A stretch of DNA of 64,000 bases, from NCBI RefSeq assembly GCF_024721305.1, contig NZ_JAMXOD010000007.1, forward strand, positions 1-64,000, read 5' to 3'. Numbering within the stretch: the stretch's first letter is position 1; every line of letters starts with the position of its first letter. Origin of the DNA: Aequitasia blattaphilus (GTDB lineage Bacteria > Bacillota > Clostridia > Lachnospirales > Lachnospiraceae). Of this stretch, positions 18,090 to 27,345 are shown piece after piece. The position numbers were made by a program, and so were the translations under genes. The notes under the pieces are model-generated. The model searched no databases, had not been told where the DNA came from, and saw only the letters and a list, made by a program, of their open reading frames with translations.

Positions 18090-18777
18090 CAATTTATTTC
18101 GAGGAATTTTTGACACCGAAACAACTCACGTAATTGCTGTCTCGCAATTTCTTCTCTGCATCATCTGCGCGCTTGTAATCGGATTAATTTTAGCCTTTTC
18201 ATATATGTATCATACCCGTTATACCAAAAGCTTTGTGGCCACTTTAGCCCTTCTGCCTGCAGTAGTATGTGTGGTCATTATGATGGTAAATGGCAATGTG
18301 GGTACCGGAGTCGCTGTCGCCGGCACATTCAGCCTTGTACGTTTTCGCTCCGTTCCCGGTTCTGCGAAGGAAATAGGAGCCATTTTTTTGGCTATGGGCA
18401 CCGGCTTAATCATGGGTATGGGCTACATAGGTTATGCCTTTCTTTTCGCCCTGCTCCTTAGTTTAGCCAGTGTTGTATACAGCCATTTAGACTTTGGAAC
18501 ACGTAAGAATTCTGCCCTTTATAAAACACTCAATATAACAATTCCAGAGGATCTTGATTACACTGGTGTATTTGATGAAATACTCAAGAAATATACTTCA
18601 GATTATAATCTGATTCAAGTGAAGACAACAAATATGGGAAGTCTCTTTCGCCTGACTTATCACTTAACTCTAAGGAATGCCCATCAAGAAAAAGAACTAA
18701 TCGATAAACTTCGCTGCCGTAACGGCAACCTGGAAATCAATGTTTCGAAGCAAGAGACTACAATAGGAGAACTTTAA
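18082..18777 (+). CDS. DUF4956 family membrane protein
   Basis: A 231-residue protein with about four membrane segments in the first 140 residues and a soluble C-terminal ferredoxin-like tail. The family motif GTFSLVRFRSVPGSAKEIG sits between segments near 83-101. Function is not established; it is repeatedly found beside VTC-domain proteins, as here where the two overlap by 8 bases, which suggests a membrane partner for the VTC enzyme. It is 13 bases before the next gene. Confidence 0.85.
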   Translation: MLNNLFRGIFDTETTHVIAVSQFLLCIICALVIGLILAFSYMYHTRYTKSFVATLALLPAVVCVVIMMVNGNVGTGVAVAGTFSLVRFRSVPGSAKEIGAIFLAMGTGLIMGMGYIGYAFLFALLLSLASVVYSHLDFGTRKNSALYKTLNITIPEDLDYTGVFDEILKKYTSDYNLIQVKTTNMGSLFRLTYHLTLRNAHQEKELIDKLRCRNGNLEINVSKQETTIGEL

Positions 18778-18790
18778 AGGAGGATGTTCA

Positions 18791-20611
18791 ATGAAAAAGA
18801 AAATCTTTACCTCTTTGTTACTGTCTAGTGTATTACTGCTATCCGCTTGTAGTACCAAAAGCAGTACAGAGACTACCACTACTGATACCACTGCTCCAGC
18901 TACAACAACGGCAGCCAGTGACGATACTACCGGGATGTTTACAGATCGAGACCTGGAGATTGGATATAACGAAGAAACCAGCTCTACCATTACCTTCTCT
19001 AATACCAGCGCCTCTTGTGACTCAGATGCCGTTGAAATTTCTGGTAGTAATATTACAATCACAGACGAGGGCACTTACATTCTAACAGGTACATTAGATG
19101 ATGGAATGATTACCGTTCGTGCAGAAGAAACCGATAAGATTCAACTAGTTTTAGACAATGCCAATATCACTTGCTCAACTTCTGCCCCTCTCTATATTTT
19201 GACTGCTGACAAGGTATTTATTACAACTGCAGCCGATACAGAAAATCATTTATCCAATGGTGGTGAATACATTGCCATCGATGACAACAATATTGACGCC
19301 GTTATTTTTTCGAAAGAAGATTTAACCTTAAACGGTGCCGGAACCTTAACTCTAAATGCCCCAGTTGGCCATGGTATTGTTTCAAAAGACGATTTGGTTC
19401 TCACAAGTGGTACCTACAATATCACCTCTGCCAGTCACGGTCTGTCTGGCAAAAACAGTATCCGTATTGCAAATGGTACTTTTAATATTAATGCTACAAA
19501 GGATGGACTTCATGCAGAAAATGCAGATGATCCCAGCTTAGGATTTGTTTATCTGGAAAATGGTACCTTCAATCTTACCGCTGCTGGTGATGGCATAAGT
19601 GCAGGCTCTTACTTACAAATCGAGGATGGAGAATATCAGATTGAGGCAGGAGGAGGCAGCGAAAATGCTGCTCCACACAATACACAGGAATTCTCTCGTC
19701 CCGACGAGGCTCAGACAGCCGCCACTGAAACGGATGAAAATACCACCAGCACAAAAGGACTTAAGTCCACAACAGACCTTACCATTGCCAGTGGTACCTT
19801 CGCAATTAATTCAGCTGATGACAGCTTACACTCAAATGGTAATATCAGTATTAACGGTGGTACCTTTGAACTTCATACCGGCGATGATGGTATGCATGCC
19901 GACTCAGCTCTCACCATTTCTGACGGAACCATTAACATACCACAATGTTACGAAGGTCTGGAGGGTCTTAGCATTGATATCAACGGTGGAAATATTACCC
20001 TTGTGGCAAGTGATGATGGCCTAAACGCTGCCGGGGGCAATGATAACAGTGGCTTTGCCGGCCCTGGAGGTGATAACTTTGCATCCACAGAAGGTGCTTA
20101 TCTCAATATTACTGGTGGCACCCTTTCTGTCAACGCCTCTGGCGACGGTTTAGACTCAAATGGTACTTTGACAATTTCTGGCGGTGAAACTTACGTTTCT
20201 GGTCCTACGAATGATGGGAACGGTTCTCTTGATTATGATGGAGAAGCATCCATTACTGGAGGAATCCTTATTGCTACTGGAGCATCCGGTATGGCTCAGA
20301 ACTTTGGCACTGCTTCTACACAAGGAGTCATGATGGTAAATGTAAGCTCTTGTCCTGCCGGCAGTACGGTTACTTTAAGTGACAGCAACGGCAAGGAACT
20401 AATTTCCCGTCAAGCTGAAAAAGAGTACTCCAATGTCATTGTGAGTTGCCCTGAGATTACCCAAGGCTCTACCTACACCTTGACCACTAATGATTCTGCC
20501 ACATCTATCACAATGGATACCCTTGTCTACGGTGAAGGTGGTGGGATGGGCGGTGCTCCCGGCGGTGGCGGTCCTGGCGGCGGTGGCATGGGTATGCAGC
20601 CACCACAATAA
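18791..20611 (+). CDS. DUF4353-type carbohydrate-binding repeat lipoprotein
   Basis: A 606-residue surface lipoprotein. A signal peptide ends at the lipobox LLSAC (Cys near 20), then a Thr/Ser-rich linker. The body is a chain of short beta-strand repeats (patterns such as ISGSNITITDEGTY, DGLHAENADD, DDSLHSNGNISING, DDGLNAAGG, GDGLDSNGT) expected to coil into a right-handed beta-helix, as in DUF4353 proteins. The C-terminus is a Gly/Met-rich tail from about residue 580. It is the last gene of the VTC operon. A role in binding or scaffolding a surface polymer is inferred from the fold and partners. Confidence 0.82.
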   Translation: MKKKIFTSLLLSSVLLLSACSTKSSTETTTTDTTAPATTTAASDDTTGMFTDRDLEIGYNEETSSTITFSNTSASCDSDAVEISGSNITITDEGTYILTGTLDDGMITVRAEETDKIQLVLDNANITCSTSAPLYILTADKVFITTAADTENHLSNGGEYIAIDDNNIDAVIFSKEDLTLNGAGTLTLNAPVGHGIVSKDDLVLTSGTYNITSASHGLSGKNSIRIANGTFNINATKDGLHAENADDPSLGFVYLENGTFNLTAAGDGISAGSYLQIEDGEYQIEAGGGSENAAPHNTQEFSRPDEAQTAATETDENTTSTKGLKSTTDLTIASGTFAINSADDSLHSNGNISINGGTFELHTGDDGMHADSALTISDGTINIPQCYEGLEGLSIDINGGNITLVASDDGLNAAGGNDNSGFAGPGGDNFASTEGAYLNITGGTLSVNASGDGLDSNGTLTISGGETYVSGPTNDGNGSLDYDGEASITGGILIATGASGMAQNFGTASTQGVMMVNVSSCPAGSTVTLSDSNGKELISRQAEKEYSNVIVSCPEITQGSTYTLTTNDSATSITMDTLVYGEGGGMGGAPGGGGPGGGGMGMQPPQ

Positions 20612-20626
20612 TCAAGACAGATTCAT

Positions 20627-20691
20627 AGCCTCTGGTGTTAAAATGGCTTTCATTCACTTGAAATCCTTTTTTAGCTCCAGAGGCTCTTTTT
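20627..20691 (+). terminator. Probable terminator of the VTC operon
   Basis: Arms AGCCTCTGG (20627-20635) and CCAGAGGCT (20677-20685) pair perfectly and are followed by CTTTTT. The 41-base loop is long for an intrinsic terminator but the 9-base GC-rich stem and T run fit the role. Confidence 0.6.
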
Positions 20692-20780
20692 AGAGGAAAC
20701 AAAGAACAGTTATCAAATTTCATAAAAGGTAGAATATTTTCGAATTTTACAGAATTGGATAATGGCAACACACTGTTGTC

Positions 20781-20999
20781 ATGATTGATTCGTTAGAACA
20801 GTATACTTATGGCGCTGATGCTATCGCTTGTATGAAATCGACCTGTTACAATATGCGTAAGACAGGCTATAGCGTCAATGTCTTATCAGACTGCATTACG
20901 AGCTATGATAAAAAGAAGGTGGATGATATGTTATCTTACTATGAAGGAAAGGGGTGTAAGATTGTTCATTCTTTTAACATGAGGCACATCTCTGCTTAA
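20781..20999 (+). pseudogene. C-terminal remnant of an isochorismatase-like cysteine hydrolase
   Basis: A 72-codon reading frame whose sequence (GADAIACMKSTCYNMRK, GYSVNVLSDCITSYDKKK, DDMLSYYEGKGCKI) matches the last third of isochorismatase-family hydrolases, including the second half around the catalytic Cys and the usual final helix and strand. The N-terminal two thirds, with the catalytic Asp and Lys, are missing and nothing similar is seen in 20692-20780. Its end overlaps the glycosyltransferase gene on the other strand by 26 bases. It is best read as a broken gene, though a short expressed protein cannot be excluded. Confidence 0.55.
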
Positions 21000-22377
21000 C
21001 ACTTATAAAATCCGAATCATCCGGTAAGATTTGTAAGAATTCATCTGCTGCTTTTTTTGCCATTTCTTTTTTATTATTTGCAATCCAGTATTCTATTAGC
21101 AACTTACTAAAATAGATATAGGTGTCGTTGTCCTCTTTCGCTGCTGCCAGTCTTTGTCCTAAAAACAGATACTCTTCCAATAGTTCTTCTGGAAAATCAA
21201 CCTTCTCCGATTCTTCATAGAAGACGGGCAACGCCTGTTTTGCATCCTTCATTACTTGCATTGTAGTTTGCGGGAATTTAAGTAATAGCTCCGATGAAAG
21301 TCCATATAATACGTAGTTCAACTCACATCGAAGGGCCTGTAGAGCTTCGACCTTCTTTTGGTCAATTTCTCTACCCTTTGATTCAATCGTTAATATCCAG
21401 TCTTTTAGCTGGTTTATAGATTTCTGAAAGGCTTCCCCTCTGGCAATTGGGCCCTTTAAAAGTTCCTTTGTATACTCATGGGAAAATATATCTATAATTA
21501 CTTCCAGTTTGCTCTTTTCATCCAATTGGGCATTTACCAACATTCTTGTCGTTTCAACAAGTGCACCACCATATACCTTGAATAGGTAGTTTATATTCTC
21601 TTCCGTCACTGCATTATGATTTTCCAAAAACTGCAGATACCGTTTGTGTAGTACCACATCTGATTGCGCTCTTTTGTCTGTCCATATGTAACTCGTGCTT
21701 TCCTGGAAAATATAGTATTTGTGAAGGCTTTCATCTAATATGCCAAAGTTTTTAAGTTGGTCATATACTTCAATTGCAAACATTGTGTCAAACCCATAAA
21801 AATGTTTTCCCGCCTCAGTAAAATCACAATTTCTAAGCGTAGACGTGCGATAAAGCTTTGCCCATACCGTACGCATAAATTGGTGATACTGAGAAAAATA
21901 CTTCGAAAAGTCTTCTCCTTCTACCAATATCTTGAGTGGAAATAGCCGTTTACCTACTTCTTGATTGGTATCATGGTATATAAAATCACTGCCACAGGCT
22001 GCCATATCTAATTGATAGCGCTCCATAAACTGAATCATCTTTATCAAAAATTCTGGCTTGTATTCATCATCCGCATCCAGGATAAATAAGAAATCTTCTT
22101 CACCACTCTTTTTCACGATTTCACCAATTGTTTCAAAAATCGGAAGGGCTTTTTTGGCAACGCGGTGATTTTCTTTATGCAGAATCAGTTCCATTCTCTT
22201 ATCTTTTTCGGCATATTCTTTATATATCCCGACAGTATCATCTGTGGATCCATCGTCTTCTAGGTATATCTTCATCTCCATTCCTTTGGGAATTTCAATG
22301 TTCAATAAGCTATCCAAAGCTCTTCGAAGTGTTTTTGCCCCATTATATGTGCACATTACTGCATGAACTTTAATCAT
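20974..22377 (-). CDS. Family 2 glycosyltransferase with long C-terminal extension
   Basis: A 467-residue protein. Residues 1-230 form a GT-A domain: VHAVMCTYNGAKTLRRALDSL at the start (UDP-sugar strand, given here to 20 residues only as VHAVMCTYNGAKTL), LEDDGSTDDT near 40 and the metal-binding DADDEYKP near 105. The remaining 230 residues are mostly helical and of no recognised family. No membrane segments are seen. AAGGAGG precedes the start. It stands alone between the CRISPR array and a gene remnant, so acceptor and sugar are unknown; cell-surface glycan synthesis is the usual role. Confidence 0.85.
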   Translation of the reverse strand: MIKVHAVMCTYNGAKTLRRALDSLLNIEIPKGMEMKIYLEDDGSTDDTVGIYKEYAEKDKRMELILHKENHRVAKKALPIFETIGEIVKKSGEEDFLFILDADDEYKPEFLIKMIQFMERYQLDMAACGSDFIYHDTNQEVGKRLFPLKILVEGEDFSKYFSQYHQFMRTVWAKLYRTSTLRNCDFTEAGKHFYGFDTMFAIEVYDQLKNFGILDESLHKYYIFQESTSYIWTDKRAQSDVVLHKRYLQFLENHNAVTEENINYLFKVYGGALVETTRMLVNAQLDEKSKLEVIIDIFSHEYTKELLKGPIARGEAFQKSINQLKDWILTIESKGREIDQKKVEALQALRCELNYVLYGLSSELLLKFPQTTMQVMKDAKQALPVFYEESEKVDFPEELLEEYLFLGQRLAAAKEDNDTYIYFSKLLIEYWIANNKKEMAKKAADEFLQILPDDSDFISVKQRCASC

Positions 22378-22567
22378 TTTATTCCTCCTTATATCCTATA
22401 AATCTACTATAGAATATCGACCTGTATATGGTTTTCATAAGAGGCGGAGGATAAAAATTGTAAACTGCCGTAATCCTGCAAGAGAAGAGAGTTTTTGTTA
22501 TTACCTCACAAAAGTGATTGGTAATTGTTATAAAATGCTTTGGGTACAATTCCAAATACGCATTAGG

Positions 22568-23867
22568 ATTTCAATCCACGTCCCTCATTCTAGGAACGAC
22601 ATGGTGGAATAGTCTTAACCCTTCCGCCATCTCTATTTCAATCCACGTCCCTCATTCGAGGAACGACCTTTATTCTCCAGTTTCTTTATTCTACTTCCGG
22701 ATTTCAATCCACGTCCCTCATTCGAGGAACGACTTTGTCTGCGCAATATCTTAATGCCGCTTTTTCATTTCAATCCACGTCCCTCATTCGAGGAACGACA
22801 CACTCCAATAACATCACCAACTGCTGCTGTTCCGATTTCAATCCACGTCCCTCATTCGAGGAACGACTGACTCTGGGCTGTCTAACCACGCTGCACTGAT
22901 ATTTCAATCCACGTCCCTCATTCGAGGAACGACTTTTACCGGTATTTATTTCTACGACCTTTTGATATTTCAATCCACGTCCCTCATTCGAGGAACGACG
23001 TTATGGATGGTGGAGTGAATACGATTCAAACGATTTCAATCCACGTCCCTCATTCGAGGAACGACGATTTCATTTTTTCGGTGATTTTAGCTTCTTCGAA
23101 TTTCAATCCACGTCCCTCATTCGAGGAACGACGCAGCTGATGAGGATTATTTAAAAAGCCTTACGATTTCAATCCACGTCCCTCATTCGAGGAACGACTT
23201 TATACCAGTCGGGTGACAAGGTGACTGACAAGATTTCAATCCACGTCCCTCATTCGAGGAACGACCTGGATATGTGAGTATGTATAGTTTTGACAAATGC
23301 ATTTCAATCCACGTCCCTCATTCGAGGAACGACTAAATTACGATTTATTCGATCGGGATTGACATAGAATTTCAATCCACGTCCCTCATTCGAGGAACGA
23401 CCATAATGCACAAATATCTCTTTGTTCCATCTCTATTTCAATCCACGTCCCTCATTCGAGGAACGACGAGTTTGATACATGGTTCTCTCATATAAAGAGT
23501 GGATTTCAATCCACGTCCCTCATTCGAGGAACGACCTTCTTGACCATGCTCAATTTGTGGATATGACTATTTCAATCCACGTCCCTCATTCGAGGAACGA
23601 CAAATGAACACCTTTACTTGGTTGATACAAAAACGGATTTCAATCCACGTCCCTCATTCGAGGAACGACAACTCCTTCCCCTCACACTCCCCCTTAACCA
23701 TTATTTCAATCCACGTCCCTCATTCGAGGAACGACTCAACAGCTGCTTCATCTAGCAAAAACAGAACAATTTCAATCCACGTCCCTCATTCGAGGAACGA
23801 CACGACATATTCGCAAGTCTGCAGTAAGAAAAGAATTTCAATCCACGTCCCTCATTCGAGGAACGAC
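22568..23867 (-). CRISPR. CRISPR array 1 (type I-C), 20 repeats and 19 spacers
   Basis: Twenty 33-base repeats (plus-strand form ATTTCAATCC ... GAGGAACGAC) are spaced by 33-35 base unique spacers. Read on the minus strand the repeat ends ATTGAAAT and folds into a hairpin, arms CGTTCCTC and GAGGGACG, loop GAAT, as in type I-C. The leftmost repeat (22568) has a C-G to C-T change (CATTCTAGG for CATTCGAGG), which marks the leader-distal end, so transcription and new spacers come from the right, next to cas2. The spacer at 23536-23568 is shared with array 2. Confidence 0.98.
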
Positions 23868-24025
23868 CGCAATATATAGTTAAAAACAGCTAATATTGCC
23901 TTTCATTTTGTATATCTTAAATCAAAAAACAAACGATTTAATGATATACTTTTTATTTTTATATTTATATATATCTTTTTCAGTGCGAGTCTCCCAGTAG
24001 TTCTTTGCACACTAGAGGTTCGCAC
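23868..24025 (-). promoter_or_regulatory. Leader of array 1 with inverted-repeat motif
   Basis: This AT-rich stretch lies between the first repeat and the cas2 stop codon. GTGCGAGTCTC (23983-23993) and GAGGTTCGCAC (24015-24025) form an imperfect inverted repeat (two mismatches) enclosing TTGCACAC. It starts 115 bases from the repeat. The same motif recurs in the two other leaders. Confidence 0.75.
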
Positions 24026-24032
24026 CACATAC

Positions 24033-24323
24033 TTATATAATCAATGTATCTTCCATACTATATGTTTGTTTTGCTCCAAAGTGTTCCACCTTCGACTGGT
24101 ATTTATTTCCAAGATAGTAAAACCTTAAACTGTCACGTTCTAAATCTACTAACCCAACAAGGATCTCTTTTACTTCCCTACACTTTGCACTATCCATGAT
24201 ACACTCAAACACTGAATTCTGTACTCTCTGACCATAATTTTCACATTGCTTCGCAACTTTTCTCAGTCTTCGTTTTCCACTTTCTGTTTCTGTATTCACA
24301 TCATATGTAATTAAAACCAGCAT
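24033..24323 (-). CDS. cas2: CRISPR-associated endonuclease Cas2 (type I-C)
   Basis: A 96-residue Cas2 starting MLVLITYDVNTET, with the ferredoxin-like fold, the conserved Asp in the first strand (TYDV), Arg/Lys-rich helix RRLRKVAKQCENYG, and QNSVFECIMD. Cas2 forms the Cas1-Cas2 integrase that inserts new spacers. The ATG at 24323 is chosen over a longer reading because an AGGTG site precedes it and all Cas2 proteins begin at this strand. It lies 7 bases behind cas1 and directly before the leader of array 1. Confidence 0.95.
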   Translation of the reverse strand: MLVLITYDVNTETESGKRRLRKVAKQCENYGQRVQNSVFECIMDSAKCREVKEILVGLVDLERDSLRFYYLGNKYQSKVEHFGAKQTYSMEDTLII

Positions 24324-24330
24324 TTTGCAC

Positions 24331-25362
24331 CTACTTCCATAAGAATACCGGATATTCATCTAAATCTCCACGTATATACCTTGCCAATAATAATGCTTGT
24401 ACATAAGGAACCAATCCCCACTCAATTTTTTCTTCCAAAAAAGGGTGCACCAACACTTCCTTCTTTCGATTCCACCACGCAGTCAAAATTGTTTTTCTTC
24501 CCTCATCAGTCATGAGTACTGCTTCATTCTCTTTTTTGATAAAATCTTTTTCACTGACCATTCTTTTATTAATCAATGATAACACAAATCGATCTACCAA
24601 TACAGATCTAACTTCTTCCATCAGATCTAAAGCCAGAGAGTTTCTTCCTGGTCTAGCTTGATGCATAAATCCTAAATAGGGATCCAATCCTACTGTTGAT
24701 AGAGCCGATGCGCACTCATTAGCCAGAATAGAATACATAAATGATAACATAGCATTAACATTATCTAGTGGCGGGCGTCTATTACGCTGATGAAAGAAAA
24801 ACATCTCTTTATTTTGCAATATTAATTCATCAAAAACCGAAAAATATTGACTGGCTGCATTCCCCTCAACACCAACAATTTGCTCTATTTTATCACAGTC
24901 CCTTAGCTGCAAAATTGAGTTATCCAGACTCAAAGTAACTGCTTTTATGGATTCCACATCAACCTGCATAGAATGGTCTCTTGTTGCTCTCTCCAATACC
25001 CATTTACTATTATATATCTTTCCAACAATCATATTCCGTGCGATTTTCACACTCTTTCCTTCATCATCCGCAATTCGATACTGCTCTCTGCGCAGAAAAA
25101 TATTTCCTTTCATTTCTCCACAAACGCTAGCTAAATATTTTCCGCTCCTAGACAAAAAGACCAATGCAATATTTCGACTTGCACATGCCCCCATTAATGC
25201 TGGTGAAGCTCCTGCATGGCCACAAGTAACAATCCCCTCCAGATTATGCAATGGAAATCGAGCTACAGTACTCCCTTCTTCCCGTACTGCCAACGTTTCC
25301 CCTTCTAAGGCCAAATATTTATCTTCTGATAAAACATATAAAGTGTTTAATAATTTTCTCAT
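24331..25362 (-). CDS. cas1: CRISPR-associated integrase Cas1 (type I-C)
   Basis: A 343-residue Cas1. It begins MRKLLNTLYVLS, typical of I-C Cas1. The metal-binding catalytic residues are visible as Glu in GVEGNAASQYF near 161, His in LGFMHQARPGR near 229 and Glu/Asp in ALDLMEEVRSVLVDRF near 242-252. It integrates spacers together with Cas2 and Cas4. A start at TTG 25404 directly behind the cas4 stop is possible and has AAGGAG within it, but the ATG at 25362 gives the family-typical N-terminus; the ribosome site for it is poor. Confidence 0.95.
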   Translation of the reverse strand: MRKLLNTLYVLSEDKYLALEGETLAVREEGSTVARFPLHNLEGIVTCGHAGASPALMGACASRNIALVFLSRSGKYLASVCGEMKGNIFLRREQYRIADDEGKSVKIARNMIVGKIYNSKWVLERATRDHSMQVDVESIKAVTLSLDNSILQLRDCDKIEQIVGVEGNAASQYFSVFDELILQNKEMFFFHQRNRRPPLDNVNAMLSFMYSILANECASALSTVGLDPYLGFMHQARPGRNSLALDLMEEVRSVLVDRFVLSLINKRMVSEKDFIKKENEAVLMTDEGRKTILTAWWNRKKEVLVHPFLEEKIEWGLVPYVQALLLARYIRGDLDEYPVFLWK

Positions 25363-25404
25363 ATAGTTTTTTGTTGCATTTATGTCTACAACATCTCCTT
25401 GCAA

Positions 25405-26076
25405 TTATTCTTCGGATACCTTGTCCCAAATATATTTGCTTACATTTCTATTTTTTAACAATTTAGGTACACATAAATTGTTGAGGGAGCACGCATTACA
25501 TGCCTTAGACCACTTAACTTTTGGCGTATGTTTATTTTCAAACATGCGATGCATGTCTTCAACAATTCTATGAATTTCATTTCGCTCTTCTGTTGTTATT
25601 GCTACTTTTTCACGCCGTTTTGTCGTTCCATAATATAAGTATCCATAATCAATCTGAGTCGATAACATTTCTTCTAGACAAAGAACTTGCGCAATTAATT
25701 GCATTCTATCCTCATTCCCTGATTTCGATTCTCCCTTTTTATATTCAACGGGAATGACCCCAAATTTCCCTTCTTTTCCAAAAAGCATAATCGAATTGTC
25801 CCCCAAATCATCCCGAACGAACTCAACCACATCACAAACTCCTGTGATACCTAAATGCTTTGAAAAAACACGCATCTCTCTAGAAATTATTTTATCACCC
25901 CTAGTTTCTAGTGTAGGACCATCATGAGCACGATCATGCATTATGTTTCCTTCTACTGTGCGCAAATTGTCCTCCCATTGATGTTCAAGATGAATCAATG
26001 CCCATTGACGTTTGCAAAATACATAATGTTGTATTCCTGAGATCATTAAATAATCTTCCTCTTTATATTCCTTCAT
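25405..26076 (-). CDS. cas4: CRISPR-associated exonuclease Cas4 (type I-C)
   Basis: A 223-residue RecB-type nuclease. It begins EEDYLMISGIQHYVFCKRQWAL, with the first iron-sulphur Cys in FCKRQWA; the nuclease motif lies around EYKKGESKSG (Glu and Lys) and the remaining cluster Cys are in CNACSLNNLC near residue 195. Cas4 trims pre-spacers and reads the PAM so that spacers enter in the right direction. It overlaps cas7 by 14 bases. Confidence 0.95.
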   Translation of the reverse strand: MKEYKEEDYLMISGIQHYVFCKRQWALIHLEHQWEDNLRTVEGNIMHDRAHDGPTLETRGDKIISREMRVFSKHLGITGVCDVVEFVRDDLGDNSIMLFGKEGKFGVIPVEYKKGESKSGNEDRMQLIAQVLCLEEMLSTQIDYGYLYYGTTKRREKVAITTEERNEIHRIVEDMHRMFENKHTPKVKWSKACNACSLNNLCVPKLLKNRNVSKYIWDKVSEE

Positions 26077-26929
26077 ACACCTCAGCTTTTAGCCCCTCCA
26101 TTTCTTCTACAGAAATGCGATAGTCCTCCATACTCTTAGGAACAATAATATCCTCATTAATCAATTCAACCTTGACGCTGTCATGCACTTTTTTCGTTGA
26201 ATATTGTCCTATCTTGTTATTGTGTTTCCACCAATACAATTTCTCAACTGCCATACTTCCATCTGGTCTGGCTGCAGAGGCATCGTTTACAAATAATGTT
26301 CTCACTGCTTCTTTTATCTTCTCTGCATCTTCGTCTGTAAATCCTGTTTTTTCTGCCAGCTGAACATTGATACTTCCCTTCAGAAGGTATACCCCAAAAT
26401 CAACTCTGTGTTTCATTCCCATTGTATCAGAAGCTTTTCCACCTTTTGTATCTTCACTGTTTACACTCTTGGTAATCTGAATTGATGTAATGTCGATAGG
26501 GCTAACGCTGAATGCGGGATGAACAGATACTGGTCCTCTTACACCAAGAGATAGCTCTGAGCCTTTAAAGGCAAACACTTGTCCAAAACTTCTGACATCC
26601 ATCCATTCTTCACATGCCACCTTATGTCCTAAATCTATATCGGCCTTTTTCCCTTTGCTCAGAACTTCTTTAAAGTTAGTATTTCCTTCTGCACGATTCT
26701 TTAGGCTGTTATATTCATCCACTTTCTTATCATCAGATTGAACAAAAATATTTTCTCCCATATCCATTAAACGGTTTCTGATTTTTCTTTTAATGCATAC
26801 ATCAGAAATTTCTCCATGTCCATCGTAAGTTGTTCTTGGCATATTTCCATTTAATGGGTCACCATTTGAATTTGCATTATTAACTGTGATAATTGCCACA
26901 AAATCCATCTTATTACTCAATACGCTCAT
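26063..26929 (-). CDS. cas7: Cascade backbone protein Cas7c (Csd2)
   Basis: A 288-residue Cas7 of type I-C. It begins with FVAIITVNNANSNGDPLNGN (the RAMP first strand and loop), with the usual DVCIKRKIRNRL near 42 and FGVYLLKGSINVQLA near 173. Several copies line the crRNA spacer in the Cascade complex. It is 2 bases behind cas8c and overlaps cas4. Confidence 0.96.
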   Translation of the reverse strand: MSVLSNKMDFVAIITVNNANSNGDPLNGNMPRTTYDGHGEISDVCIKRKIRNRLMDMGENIFVQSDDKKVDEYNSLKNRAEGNTNFKEVLSKGKKADIDLGHKVACEEWMDVRSFGQVFAFKGSELSLGVRGPVSVHPAFSVSPIDITSIQITKSVNSEDTKGGKASDTMGMKHRVDFGVYLLKGSINVQLAEKTGFTDEDAEKIKEAVRTLFVNDASAARPDGSMAVEKLYWWKHNNKIGQYSTKKVHDSVKVELINEDIIVPKSMEDYRISVEEMEGLKAEVYEGI

Positions 26930-26931
26930 TA

Positions 26932-27345
26932 TTAATCCTCCTCTTCTTTCGCTTCGTTTGCTTCTTTTTCTGCTTTTAGTTCAATTGCTCTATTAATGAT
27001 GGCAGTTCTCTGACTGTCAAATCCCAACACAAAATTCCCATCTAAGTTTGTTGCTTTTTTCAGCTCTTGATCATCAATCTTTAGAGATACCTCACCTAAT
27101 AAATAGTATAAGTAATTTCCCTTCGTGCCTAGTTGCTCTTGATACGGTATTAATTTGGACCGGATATACTTCCATGTATCTGATGGTTGACTTGTGAATC
27201 TTGTAAAATACCGCATTGCATTGGTAGAACGGATTGAAGCATTTTCACCTGCTTTTTCCCTTAACGCCCAACTTTCAATTGCATCTGCTATTGCTAGCAA
27301 TCGTCCACAATTGTATGAAATATCGTTGCTTTCCATAATATCCAT
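26932..27345 (-). CDS. cas11: Cas11c small subunit, internal start within cas8c
   Basis: Within cas8c, in the same frame, an ATG at 27345 follows a very strong ribosome site, AAGGAGGAGGAGA (27351-27363), which has no reason to be there for the full-length protein. It would give a 137-residue, helix-rich protein starting MDIMESNDISYN and ending with the acidic cas8c tail. In type I-C systems the small subunit Cas11c is known to be made from exactly such an internal start in the last part of cas8c. The position, size and helical content all agree. A second ATG three codons later could also serve. Confidence 0.8.
   Translation of the reverse strand: MDIMESNDISYNCGRLLAIADAIESWALREKAGENASIRSTNAMRYFTRFTSQPSDTWKYIRSKLIPYQEQLGTKGNYLYYLLGEVSLKIDDQELKKATNLDGNFVLGFDSQRTAIINRAIELKAEKEANEAKEEED

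Noticed and set aside
22378-22567. Leader for array 1 on its left side
   Set aside because: The left repeat is the degenerate one and the region lacks the leader motif; it probably only holds the glycosyltransferase promoter.
23604-23879. Reading frames with repeated ISIHVPHSRND or NPRPSFEER units (also at 32114-33442 and 34177-34557)
   Set aside because: They are translations of the CRISPR repeats and spacers, not genes.
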